From contig CAKUUY010000029.1 of assembly GCA_934693235.1 (NCBI GenBank), positions 1 to 17,009 on the forward strand: a stretch of 17,009 bases of DNA, in the 5' to 3' direction. Within the stretch, counting starts at the first letter, position 1, and each line of letters begins with the position of its first letter. Source of the stretch: an uncultured Candidatus Melainabacteria bacterium (GTDB lineage: Bacteria; Cyanobacteriota; Vampirovibrionia; Gastranaerophilales; Gastranaerophilaceae). Below, piece by piece: positions 7,035 through 13,578 of the stretch. Below the pieces are notes generated by a model that was given only the letters and a program-made list of their open reading frames with translations, was not told where the DNA came from and made no database searches. Made by a program: the position numbers and the translations under genes.

Positions 7035-7964
7035 ATGGAAAATATACTAGTAACAGGTGGTGCAGGTTTTATTGGTTCACATTTATGCGAAAGATTGTTG
7101 GAGCAAGGAAATCACATAATTTGTTTAGATAATTTTTTTACCGGTTCAAGGAAAAATGTTGAACATTTACTTGATAATAGAGAGTTTGAACTTATCAGAC
7201 ATGATATTATTGAGCCGATAATTTTAGAAGTTGACAAGATATATAACCTTGCTTGTCCGGCTAGTCCAATTCATTACCAATATAATGCGATTAAAACGAT
7301 TAAAACAAATGTTTTGGGTGTTACGAATATGTTAGATTTGGCAGATGAGACTAAAGCTCGTATCCTGCAAGCGTCTACAAGTGAAATTTATGGAGACCCG
7401 ATAGTTCACCCGCAAAGAGAAGATTATTGGGGAAATGTTAACCCGATAGGAGTAAGAAGCTGTTACGATGAAGGGAAGCGTGTTGCTGAAACACTGATGA
7501 TGGATTACCATAGACAACACAATGTTGATATCAGGATTATTAGAATTTTTAACACATACGGACCTCGTATGGCGCAAAATGACGGGCGTGTTGTTTCAAA
7601 TTTTATTGTACAAGCTTTGAAAAATGAAGATATAACGATTTATGGAGACGGCTCTCAAACGCGTTCATTTTGTTATGTTGATGATTTAGTTCGTGGAATG
7701 ATTACTTTGATGAATACGGAAAACTTTATGGGACCTGTAAATGTTGGCAATGACGGCGAATATACTATTTTAGAATTAGCAAAAATGATTATTGAATTAA
7801 CAAATTCAAGTTCAAAAATTGTGTTCAAGCCACTACCATCAGACGACCCTTGTCAAAGAAAACCTGATTTGTCGTTGGCAAAAGAAAAATTAAATTATAC
7901 TCCTACGGTTCATGTAAAAGACGGATTGAGGAAAACGATTGAGTATTTTGAAAAAGTGATATAA
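7035..7964 (+). CDS. UDP-glucuronate decarboxylase (UDP-xylose synthase)
   Basis: This enzyme oxidises and decarboxylates UDP-glucuronate to UDP-xylose with bound NAD+, supplying pentose for glycans. The 309-residue protein is an extended SDR: TGGAGFIGSH (7-16), the UXS hallmark NLACPASPIHYQYN (71-84), STSEIYGDP with Glu117 (114-122), and the catalytic Tyr144/Lys148 in RSCYDEGKRVAETL. IFNTYGPRM, DGRVVSNF and DGSQTRSFCYVDDL complete the family pattern. The NLACPASP and CYDEGKR motifs separate it from UDP-glucose 4-epimerase and dTDP-glucose dehydratase. The terminator just upstream and GCGAGGA before the ATG suggest its own transcript; TGCTAAAAT at 7007-7015 resembles an extended -10. UDP-glucose dehydrogenase, which would supply its substrate, is not in the window. 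Confidence 0.95.
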   Translation: MENILVTGGAGFIGSHLCERLLEQGNHIICLDNFFTGSRKNVEHLLDNREFELIRHDIIEPIILEVDKIYNLACPASPIHYQYNAIKTIKTNVLGVTNMLDLADETKARILQASTSEIYGDPIVHPQREDYWGNVNPIGVRSCYDEGKRVAETLMMDYHRQHNVDIRIIRIFNTYGPRMAQNDGRVVSNFIVQALKNEDITIYGDGSQTRSFCYVDDLVRGMITLMNTENFMGPVNVGNDGEYTILELAKMIIELTNSSSKIVFKPLPSDDPCQRKPDLSLAKEKLNYTPTVHVKDGLRKTIEYFEKVI

Positions 7965-7990
7965 GTTATATGTTGGCGCTGGTGTAAACA

Positions 7991-8296
7991 TTAAAAAAGC
8001 ATTTTGTATATTAATTTTACTAATTTTGCATCGTTATCAAGTTTTGCAATTATTTTTTGTTTTAATTTTTCAATATTTTGAAGATGTTCTGTTCTTAATA
8101 TTTCATCCGGAGTTACATCAAATACTTCAATTAACTTATCAAGAGTGCTAACCCTTGGGAAAGTCTGACCATTTTCAATTTTTATAAGATTTCTAGTATC
8201 AATCCCAATAAGTTCTGCGAGCTGTTCTTGCGTATATGAACGCTGTTTTCTTAATTCTTTTACCCTTTTTCCAAATAATGATTTAATACTTTCCAT
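7991..8296 (-). CDS. Small XRE-family helix-turn-helix regulator
   Basis: The 101-residue protein has a Cro/C1-type DNA-binding domain at about 7-65: LFGKRVKELRKQRSYTQEQL, then the turn and recognition helix LIGIDTRNLIKIENG (29-43), then PRVSTLDKLIEVFDVTPDEI. A lysine-rich amphipathic helix (72-100) follows and may dimerise. There is no enzymatic or ligand domain. It converges on the UDP-xylose gene and diverges from the prepilin gene, whose two predicted promoters share a 13-nt word that could be its operator (inference). The ATG at 8296 has no Shine-Dalgarno site; instead a strong one serves a five-codon reading frame ending 5 nt upstream, suggesting coupled translation. No in-frame ATG/GTG/TTG alternative exists just upstream. 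Confidence 0.9.
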   Translation of the reverse strand: MESIKSLFGKRVKELRKQRSYTQEQLAELIGIDTRNLIKIENGQTFPRVSTLDKLIEVFDVTPDEILRTEHLQNIEKLKQKIIAKLDNDAKLVKLIYKMLF

Positions 8297-8301
8297 AACA
8301 A

Positions 8302-8319
8302 CTAATATACAATATTCAT
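8302..8319 (-). CDS. Five-codon leader reading frame (MNIVY) before the XRE gene
   Basis: On the minus strand AAGGAGACA is followed directly by ATG and four more codons (Asn-Ile-Val-Tyr), then TAG. The stop is 5 nt before the regulator ATG, in another frame. AAGGAG is the only good ribosome site upstream of the regulator, so reinitiation after this minicistron is plausible. Coding is inferred from the ribosome site and spacing alone. Confidence 0.35.
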   Translation of the reverse strand: MNIVY

Positions 8320-8354
8320 TGTCTCCTTGTTATGATTTATTTTATCATTTCTTG

Positions 8355-8383
8355 TTGACAAAAGTGATTTAATTCTGTAAAAT
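8355..8383 (+). promoter_or_regulatory. Predicted distal promoter (P1) for the prepilin gene
   Basis: TTGACA (8355-8360), a 17-nt spacer and TAAAAT (8378-8383). The sequence TAAAATAGTGATA (8378-8390) over the -10 and start region recurs with one change at the proximal promoter. Confidence 0.6.
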
Positions 8384-8478
8384 AGTGATACAATATGCCA
8401 TAATTATGAAAAATATATGAATAAATTGTAATGAAGTGACTGGTTTGGACTTTTTGGCTTAACTACAAAACTTTACAG

Positions 8479-8514
8479 TTGAAAATATTGATGTATAATT
8501 TTATAATAGTGATA
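8479..8514 (+). promoter_or_regulatory. Predicted proximal promoter (P2) with candidate operator word
   Basis: TTGAAA (8479-8484), 17 nt, TATAAT (8502-8507), followed by AGTGATA. TATAATAGTGATA (8502-8514) matches 8378-8390 in 12 of 13 positions. A protein bound there would cover both transcription starts; the adjacent XRE regulator is an obvious candidate (inference). Confidence 0.5.
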
Positions 8515-8540
8515 TAACGCTTCACGTATAAGGAGGATTG

Positions 8541-9305
8541 ATGAAGATAGGACATAATTTTGGATTTACGTTAGCAGAAGTATTGATTACGTTGGCTATA
8601 ATCGGTGTTGTAGCAGCAATGACACTCCCGACATTGATACAAAATCAACAAAAAAGGTCTCTTGAAGTTGCTACACAAAAATTTTATTCAAACATGTCCC
8701 AAGCTGTAAAAAAATATATGGCAGATGAAGGGTATGAAGATTTGAGAAATAGTCCATTGGAGTTTAGTTTGAGTGATAGTATCGAAGAAGATGATGCAAA
8801 TGAGGCAAAAGCTCAAAAAGCATGTGATGATTTTGTACAAAAATATCTAAAAGTTGCAAAAGTTTGTGAAGATGGATGTTTTGCAGATAATTATACAACA
8901 CAAAATGGAGAAATTTCTGATTCTGTTGGTACAAAAGCAGAATACAAATCATACTCTGGAAAATTTGTATTAGCGGATGGTGCTGTATTAGATATAACCC
9001 CTGGATATGTTAATGGTACAAATCCAATGTATTTACTTGTAGACATTAATGGCAAGAAAGGACCAAACAAAATAGGATATGATTTATGGTATATGGATAT
9101 TTTTTACGATGGTTCTATAGACGAAAGTGGATTGACACCAGAGTGTAAAAAAGATAATAAATATTGTGCTGGCGACGGTTCTGGGTATTCTCCAAAAGAA
9201 TTAAGAGACTATTATTTTGATACGTGCAAATCTCAAGGTAGTGGCGGACATTACGGTGGATGTTTTGGACACTTTTTGGAGAACGGATTTAAGTTTGATT
9301 ATTAG
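8541..9305 (+). CDS. Prepilin-like protein with type IV pilin N-terminal cleavage motif
   Basis: The 254-residue protein starts with a short leader (MKIGHNFG) and the class III signal FTLAEVLITLAIIGVVA, with Glu at +5 of the mature chain, so prepilin peptidase should cut after Gly8 and N-methylate Phe. The hydrophobic helix (about 9-35) is followed by the usual helical spine and a globular part with seven cysteines (including KVCEDGCF, ECKKDNKYC, DTCKS and GGCFGHF), implying disulfides outside the cytoplasm. It is larger than a typical major pilin and resembles the many pseudopilin-like surface proteins of this lineage (general knowledge, not checked). The ATG at 8541 has AAGGAGG 4 nt upstream; the TTG at 8538 is too close to that site. 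No other pilus or T2SS gene is nearby. A CTCCCC hairpin follows the stop. Confidence 0.88.
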   Translation: MKIGHNFGFTLAEVLITLAIIGVVAAMTLPTLIQNQQKRSLEVATQKFYSNMSQAVKKYMADEGYEDLRNSPLEFSLSDSIEEDDANEAKAQKACDDFVQKYLKVAKVCEDGCFADNYTTQNGEISDSVGTKAEYKSYSGKFVLADGAVLDITPGYVNGTNPMYLLVDINGKKGPNKIGYDLWYMDIFYDGSIDESGLTPECKKDNKYCAGDGSGYSPKELRDYYFDTCKSQGSGGHYGGCFGHFLENGFKFDY

Positions 9306-9313
9306 ATAATTTA

Positions 9314-9330
9314 TCTCCCCGAGGGGGAGA
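9314..9330. repeat. GC-rich hairpin after the prepilin gene
   Basis: TCTCCCC (9314-9320) and GGGGAGA (9324-9330) form a perfect 7-bp stem with a 3-nt loop, 9 nt after the stop codon. There is no T-run, so it is not a standard intrinsic terminator; it may protect the 3' end or be a small repeat. A related CTCTCTCC/GGAGAGAG hairpin lies at 9752-9770. Confidence 0.55.
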
Positions 9331-9354
9331 AAGAATTTGTAACTTTCGCACAGC

Positions 9355-9476
9355 GTAGGGTGGGCAAAGCCACGTCAATTGAGGCGATATAAAAAAATAT
9401 TAATTCGCGTGCCCACCAAATTATAGCAAATTATAACATTAAAAAGGTGGGGACACTAACGTTTTCCCCACCCTAC
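9355..9476. repeat. GTAGGGTGGG inverted-repeat element
   Basis: GTAGGGTGGG (9355-9364) is exactly inverted at 9467-9476, and a second nested pair, GTGCCCACC (9409-9417) and GGTGGGGACAC (9446-9456), lies inside. The 122-bp unit has no coding potential. Repeats with GTAGGGTGGGC ends are, from general knowledge, found dispersed in several bacterial groups; only one copy is in this window. Confidence 0.65.
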
Positions 9477-9509
9477 AAACTCCTAATGACATGTACAAAA
9501 TTAAAAAAC

Positions 9510-9689
9510 GCCACGATAGCGAAATGAACAATAACTTGTTAGTGAAACAAATAGCAAAAAACAGTCATTGTTTGAGCGTAAGCGAGTTTGACTGTTTTTA
9601 GGTTGAACTTACTAGTTATTAGTGAATGAAGCGTGTGGATGGTTTTGTGGAACTTTTTACACAAAAAGTTCCCGCCGTCCGCGCAGGAC
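9510..9689. repeat. 180-bp structured repeat, copy 1
   Basis: This unit recurs in the same orientation at 14764-14942. Outer arms around 9530-9543 and 9607-9620 pair imperfectly. A perfect 11-bp stem joins 9557-9567 and 9589-9599. A perfect 10-bp hairpin GGAACTTTTT/AAAAAGTTCC follows (9649-9658 with 9663-9672), then a GTCC/GGAC hairpin near the end. The last 50 nt (9640-9689) are identical in both copies. Two paired positions differ between copies in a compensating way, which supports a folded RNA or a selected palindromic DNA structure. No ORF is conserved. Confidence 0.75.
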
Positions 9690-9710
9690 ATGATATAATA
9701 ATTTTCAACC

Positions 9711-9771
9711 CCTCTCTCGTGGTTGTAATTAAATTAATGGCAACAACCACTCTCTCTCCCTCGGAGAGAGG
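9711..9771. repeat. Nested palindrome at the left edge of repeat element A
   Basis: CCTCTCTC (9711-9718) is inverted at 9764-9771, GTGGTTGT (9719-9726) is inverted at 9743-9750, and CTCTCTCC (9752-9759) is inverted at 9763-9770, so the right-hand GAGAGAGG has two possible partners. The part from 9765 on is shared with element B; whether the rest is too cannot be seen, because B is cut by the window end. Confidence 0.55.
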
Positions 9772-10200
9772 AAAAGTTACTACAATTAATCTTCAAATAT
9801 AGCTGCTATATTTTTTAGTCTCTTAAACTAAAAGAACCTAGCGTCTTAGCGCCTTATCGTCTTAACGTCCTAATGAACTATACACCAACATAGAGCTATT
9901 AACAAATATTGTTGCAGAGGGCTACGTGCGTAAGAACTATACACCAACATATGAGGTATGGACAAATACTGTCACAGAGGGCTACGTGCGTAAGAACTAT
10001 ACACCAATATATGAGGTATGGACAAATACTGTCACAGAGGGCTACGTGCGTAAGAACTATACACCAATATATGAGGTATGGACAAATACTGTCACAGAGG
10101 GCTACGTGCGTAGCACCTTAGCTGCCTCGCTTCTTTATGCCCCTAGTAACTTTAATATCAACATTGCATCCAACCTCCTTAATCCCACTACTTGCTAAAA
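9765..10200 (+). repeat. Long repeat element A with four 60-bp tandem units, pointing at the VWA operon
   Basis: This 436-bp sequence recurs in inverted orientation at 16693-17009. In order it holds AAATATAGCTGCTATATTT (palindrome, 9795-9813), a TTTAGT/ACTAAA hairpin, an octamer array of CTTAnCGT type (9840-9872), the 60-bp tandem units (9875-10112), the palindrome GCTACGTGCGTAGC (10101-10114), and a conserved tail ending in TTGCTAAAA (10192-10200). The short open frames across it (20-residue YTPIYEVWTN-type repeats) are destroyed by indels and a stop in copy B, so it is not a gene. There is no transposase. The tail appears to give the -35 box for the next gene. Confidence 0.85.
9875..10112 (+). 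repeat. 60-bp tandem repeat array (4 units)
   Basis: Units begin GAACTATACACCAA at 9875, 9934, 9994 and 10054. Units 3 and 4 agree except at the final base, unit 2 differs by one further base, and unit 1 is diverged and one base shorter. Each unit ends in GAGGGCTACGTGCGTA. Near-identity of the inner units suggests recent duplication or slippage. Confidence 0.95.
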
Positions 10201-10220
10201 CCCTAAAAATATGCTATATT
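10192..10220 (+). promoter_or_regulatory. Predicted promoter of the VWA/TonB-like operon, -35 box inside repeat A
   Basis: TTGCTA (10192-10197) at the very end of repeat element A, 17 nt, TATATT (10215-10220). The same layout (TTGCTA-17-TAATAT) occurs at copy B before the GGDEF gene, which supports real use. Confidence 0.5.
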
Positions 10221-10256
10221 GTTCTCATAAATATACTTATCAATAGGCTGAGAAAG

Positions 10257-10931
10257 ATGAAATTAAATAAAAGATTAGTAACGTTAGGTTTAGTTATATT
10301 AATATTGTCAGTTGCATTAAAATTTGTTTGGGCGGGATTAAAACAAATCAAAGTTGATGATTTTCATCCTGCTGCAGTTATTTTTTTAATCGACTCTTCT
10401 GCATCAAATCAAAAACAACTTCCTGATCAGAAAAAAACTTTGCGCCAAATTTGCAACTTGCTTGATCCTGAGGATCAAATTAAAATCTTGAGAGTTTCTG
10501 AGGACGCTTATTTAATTTATGAGGGCAGCCCGATGAACGGTAGTACAATTACAAAATCAATGGACGCTTTCACAAAATATGACCAAAAGGATTATGGAAC
10601 TGCATATGGAATTGGGATAAAAAAAGCTTTTTCTCACGCTTTGACAATGAAAAAAGAGGGATATGTCCCTGCAGTTGTTGTAATTGGCGATCTTGAAAAT
10701 GAGGGTGCAATTGAAAAACAAATCAACTGGGATACTTTACCGAGCAATGTTCAAAACGTAAAAAAATATGCACCGGATATCTCAATGATGTTTTTGGATG
10801 CTCACCCTGCCAAGCTTGATTTGGTAAAAGAAAAATTGACTCCGGTTTTGGGCGAAAATCATTTGATTGTTGCTCCTAAAGAAAATATTGACAAGTCTGT
10901 TAGAAAATTTCTTCACGCAATCGGAAGATAG
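10257..10931 (+). CDS. Membrane-anchored VWA-domain protein
   Basis: The product has 224 residues. A basic start and one hydrophobic helix (LVTLGLVILILSVALKFVW, about 7-25) anchor it, leaving a von Willebrand factor A fold outside the cytoplasm. The metal-ion-dependent adhesion site is complete: Asp46-x-Ser48-x-Ser50 in LIDSSAS after a hydrophobic strand, Thr115 in GTAYG, and Asp145 in VVVIGDLENEG. Such domains bind protein partners through a divalent metal, as in Bat proteins. The frame is open from 10137, but those 40 codons are repeat-element sequence; the ATG at 10257 directly precedes the basic/TM start and its ribosome site (GAGAAAG) is weak. It is first of six genes in a compact operon, 18 nt before the FHA-like gene. 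Its function in that complex is unknown. Confidence 0.82.
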   Translation: MKLNKRLVTLGLVILILSVALKFVWAGLKQIKVDDFHPAAVIFLIDSSASNQKQLPDQKKTLRQICNLLDPEDQIKILRVSEDAYLIYEGSPMNGSTITKSMDAFTKYDQKDYGTAYGIGIKKAFSHALTMKKEGYVPAVVVIGDLENEGAIEKQINWDTLPSNVQNVKKYAPDISMMFLDAHPAKLDLVKEKLTPVLGENHLIVAPKENIDKSVRKFLHAIGR

Positions 10932-10949
10932 AATTTGAGAGGATAATTA

Positions 10950-12566
10950 ATGACTATAGTAATAACAACTTCACAAGGCGAAAAAGTTTTTAATAAAGAC
11001 GTAATAACTGCCGGAACAAACCCTAATTGCGATATTATTTTGAACACCGGGTACGACGTTTTATTGACTTTGGAATACAAAATTTCTGAAAACAAGTGCT
11101 CCGTCATCAACACATTTAAAAGTGATAAGGTTTTGTTCAAAGGTCAACCGATTAAAAGAGTTGATGTAACTAACGTTTGTAAACTTATGTTTGGTGAGTC
11201 GGAGGAGTTCTTAGCTGTAAAAGTTATTGCGGATGCACCTGTGCCAAAGGCAACTAAAACTATTACATCAATTGGTAAAGAAGATTTGACGGAAGAAGAT
11301 ATTAAAGGTTTGTACGGGAAAGACGTTAATGCTGTTACTAAAGTCAAATTAGAAAAACAAAAAGAGGATTTGGAAGATGCTCGTGTTGCGATTATCAAAC
11401 AAGTTGCTTTTCACATAAACGATTTGAAACAAAAATTGTCTACAAACTCTAAAACAAGTATATTTTTGCACATTGCAATGTTTTTCAGTTCAATGATTTG
11501 CGCTTTTGGAGTATCAAATTATCTCATGGGACTTGAAATAAAAGAATCTGCAAACTTTTTACATCTTCCGACAAATATCAAAGTTTGGGGAATTTACACT
11601 GTCTTAATTTACGGAATTTGTTTGTTGCTGAAACAGGGAATATATTTGTATTTGCAAAGCAATATTCAAAAAGAAATGTCAAAATCCGCGAAACTCGGTC
11701 AAAGTTTTATGTTAATTTTTTCTTTGATTTTTGTGCTTGGAATTTATGTGGTGAACCTTGTTTATTATATGAATTTGAATGATTTTATGACATTTGCAAT
11801 ATTTATTTCGTTCTTCTTTTCAGGGATTATGGCGGTGCTTGCGATTTCTTGCGGATACTTCAAATGCAATGGAACAGAATGGACTATGACTCTCGATAAA
11901 TACGAGTATAGAGAGGATTTTGAGAGTGTAATTAAATCATACAGACAATGGATTGAAAGATATATAAATAGTTTGAGCAATTCTAAGTTGCAGTATATTA
12001 AAGATAAAATGTTCAATCTTCAGTTGAAATCTGTCGGGGAAACATTTGTCGGAATTTTGACAGCACCATTCTTGGCTTATGGTGTTTCAAATACTTTGGC
12101 TATGTGCTTTCCAGAAGCTGCCGGTTGGGTAAGAATTTCCGGTTTAAGAATTAGTCCGGTATTTTTGACTTTGGCAACATTTATGATTATATTTGCGTTC
12201 TTTTCTTTCGTAAACGCATTTTTCTGCACGAAGAAAGTTCAAGGTTCGCAAGTAATTAAACAGGATGGATTTTCTGATTACCAACACCATGGAGTTACTA
12301 TTTATGGGCTTGAAGGTGTTCGCAGATTGAATTCTGAAAAAAATCGTTCACTTGCAATCGGTTGTGCAATTATTTTCATTGAATTTGCTATGAACGTTTC
12401 ATATTTTATGACTGAAATCGGTGGAGATATGCAAGGTATCGGGTTAAGCTTGGTGGCTGCATTAGTTCCGACAGCACTATTGATTGCCGAAACATTAATG
12501 CTTAGTCAAACCAAGTTTGATATTTATGCGTGTGATGAATTGCTTTCAAAAGTAGATAAAGACTAG
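10950..12566 (+). CDS. FHA-like domain fused to about eight transmembrane helices
   Basis: The product has 538 residues. The first about 95 look like a forkhead-associated fold: short beta strands, TAGTNPNCDIILN (20-32), a VLFKGQPI strand pair (61-68), and CKLMFGESEEFLAVKV (77-92). The usual Arg and Ser for phosphothreonine binding are not clearly present, so binding may be lost or altered. A charged helical linker (110-165) leads to hydrophobic helices at about 168-192, 210-235, 250-273, 280-302, 363-386, 400-425, 467-487 and 493-517, with a cytosolic or periplasmic helical loop at 310-360 (REDFESVIKSYRQWIERYIN). I recognise no transporter family. GAGAGGA precedes the ATG by 6 nt. The next gene starts 2 nt after its stop, implying co-translation and probably physical association. 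Confidence 0.78.
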   Translation: MTIVITTSQGEKVFNKDVITAGTNPNCDIILNTGYDVLLTLEYKISENKCSVINTFKSDKVLFKGQPIKRVDVTNVCKLMFGESEEFLAVKVIADAPVPKATKTITSIGKEDLTEEDIKGLYGKDVNAVTKVKLEKQKEDLEDARVAIIKQVAFHINDLKQKLSTNSKTSIFLHIAMFFSSMICAFGVSNYLMGLEIKESANFLHLPTNIKVWGIYTVLIYGICLLLKQGIYLYLQSNIQKEMSKSAKLGQSFMLIFSLIFVLGIYVVNLVYYMNLNDFMTFAIFISFFFSGIMAVLAISCGYFKCNGTEWTMTLDKYEYREDFESVIKSYRQWIERYINSLSNSKLQYIKDKMFNLQLKSVGETFVGILTAPFLAYGVSNTLAMCFPEAAGWVRISGLRISPVFLTLATFMIIFAFFSFVNAFFCTKKVQGSQVIKQDGFSDYQHHGVTIYGLEGVRRLNSEKNRSLAIGCAIIFIEFAMNVSYFMTEIGGDMQGIGLSLVAALVPTALLIAETLMLSQTKFDIYACDELLSKVDKD

Positions 12567-12568
12567 TT

Positions 12569-13438
12569 ATGGACATATTGAAAGTTTTAGTAATAATTGC
12601 ATTTGTTATCGTCACGATTTGTACGATTAAATTGCACCCGTCAATACACCAACCTATGATTATTGAGGATGCTGATTTTAAGCTGACAAGAATTAGTGAC
12701 ACGATTACTCCGGATACTGTTACTACAACTACAACGGTTTCTGAACAACCAAAAATTCAAACAACAGTACAAAGTCAAGATTTTCAAACTGTTCAACAAC
12801 CTATTGAAAGAGTTGTTCAGCCTAGTCCTACTCAAAATGTTCAGACAGAGTACGTTCAGCCAGAAAATGTGAACACGCAAAGGCAACGTATAAAAAATAT
12901 TAAACCGAAACAAACTCCAAACAGGATACAAAATGATGATATGTCTGATGTTGAAATGGTTAATAAAATCCTCAAAAATTTGCAAGAGGAGCAGCCTCAA
13001 ACAAGACCGTCTCAAGCTAGACCAACGCAAACAACGTCAACTCCTAAACAAAACAGTAGTTTTAAAAATCCGTATATGACAGAGCAAGAAGAAATCATTG
13101 CTTGGAACAAGTGGAGAAGCAATATTCAAAACCAAATTATGAACGATTCTGATATTGATTATGCGCCACTTGGAACAATGTTTATGTTTACATTTGTGGT
13201 CGACAAATACGGAAATGTTTCAAATATCAAAGTTGAATGTTCGAACGCAAATTATATGAATATTGCGAGAAACAACGTAAAACCTGCCATTGCAAGATTG
13301 CAAAAGAAACCGATATTAAATTTCCCACGCGGAACACAAAGAACTTCTACGGTTGTTACCGGAGTATTTTTAATTGGAACTCAAAACAGATATTCGACAC
13401 CTAACGATTATTCAGATTACGAAAGGGTAAAATACTGA
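12569..13438 (+). CDS. TonB-like protein: N-terminal anchor, Gln/Pro/Thr-rich linker, TonB-like C-terminal domain
   Basis: The product has 289 residues. One transmembrane helix (LKVLVIIAFVIVTICTI, 4-20) is followed by a long low-complexity linker (about 45-165) rich in Gln, Thr, Pro and Val with VQP/VQT steps, then a folded C-terminal domain (about 173-270) with the TonB/TolA pattern: a start helix with IIAWNKWRSNIQNQI, strand FMFTFVVDKYGNVSNIKVECS (205-225), helix MNIARNNVKPAIARLQ, then Pro and strand TVVTGVFLIG. TonB-type proteins cross the periplasm and pass proton-motive force to outer-membrane partners; no ExbB/ExbD with recognisable motifs is present here, so energy coupling is uncertain. 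The start lies 2 nt after the upstream stop, and the stop overlaps the next ATG (TGATG). Confidence 0.8.
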   Translation: MDILKVLVIIAFVIVTICTIKLHPSIHQPMIIEDADFKLTRISDTITPDTVTTTTTVSEQPKIQTTVQSQDFQTVQQPIERVVQPSPTQNVQTEYVQPENVNTQRQRIKNIKPKQTPNRIQNDDMSDVEMVNKILKNLQEEQPQTRPSQARPTQTTSTPKQNSSFKNPYMTEQEEIIAWNKWRSNIQNQIMNDSDIDYAPLGTMFMFTFVVDKYGNVSNIKVECSNANYMNIARNNVKPAIARLQKKPILNFPRGTQRTSTVVTGVFLIGTQNRYSTPNDYSDYERVKY

Positions 13439-13578
13439 TGAACACATCCAAAATAGTAGCAATAACAATAATTTCACTCGTAATCCTCGGAATTTGTACA
13501 GCAATGATTGCTATTGCAAAACCACATATGCACAAAACTATTATGCTTGAACAAATTATTTATAAAAGGTCAAAATAA
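13438..13578 (+). CDS. Very small membrane protein (46 aa)
   Basis: The ATG shares its A with the TGA of the upstream TonB-like gene, and its TAA shares its last A with the next ATG, so it is locked into the operon by overlaps on both sides. The 46 residues are a short polar start (MNTSK), one strong helix (IVAITIISLVILGICTAMIAIA, about 6-27) and a short basic tail (KPHMHKTIMLEQIIYKRSK). It resembles single-helix accessory subunits in size and shape. I do not recognise a family. Overlap geometry and a clean TM segment make it probably real. Confidence 0.6.
   Translation: MNTSKIVAITIISLVILGICTAMIAIAKPHMHKTIMLEQIIYKRSK

Noticed and set aside
8538..8540. TTG start for the prepilin gene
   Set aside because: It is only 1 nt from the end of AGGAGG; the ATG at 8541 is better spaced and gives a normal prepilin leader.
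9314..9330. Intrinsic terminator after the prepilin gene
   Set aside because: The hairpin is strong but no T-run follows on either strand, so it is listed only as a hairpin.
9875..10112. CRISPR array
   Set aside because: The whole 60-bp unit is repeated with no variable spacers, and there are no cas genes.
9875..10114. Integron attC cassette sites
   Set aside because: The period and a palindromic end invite comparison, but there are no GTTRRRY core sites, no cassette genes between units and no integrase.
9909..10198. Open frames across the tandem units encoding 20-residue repeats (YTPIYEVWTN type)
   Set aside because: The unit length of 60 keeps the frame open by arithmetic. Copy B has a 1-nt insertion, a stop and a 1-nt deletion in the matching frame, and there is no ribosome site, so protein coding is not conserved.
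10137..10256. Longer amino end for the VWA protein starting at 10137
   Set aside because: Those 40 codons lie largely in repeat element A and the promoter region; the ATG at 10257 begins with a normal basic start and membrane helix.
9306..10256. Transposase or integrase remnant associated with the repeats
   Set aside because: No reading frame with catalytic motifs of such enzymes is found here or anywhere in the window.
12641..13030. Minus-strand open frame of 129 codons
   Set aside because: It is antisense to the low-complexity linker of the TonB-like gene; repetitive composition keeps it open.
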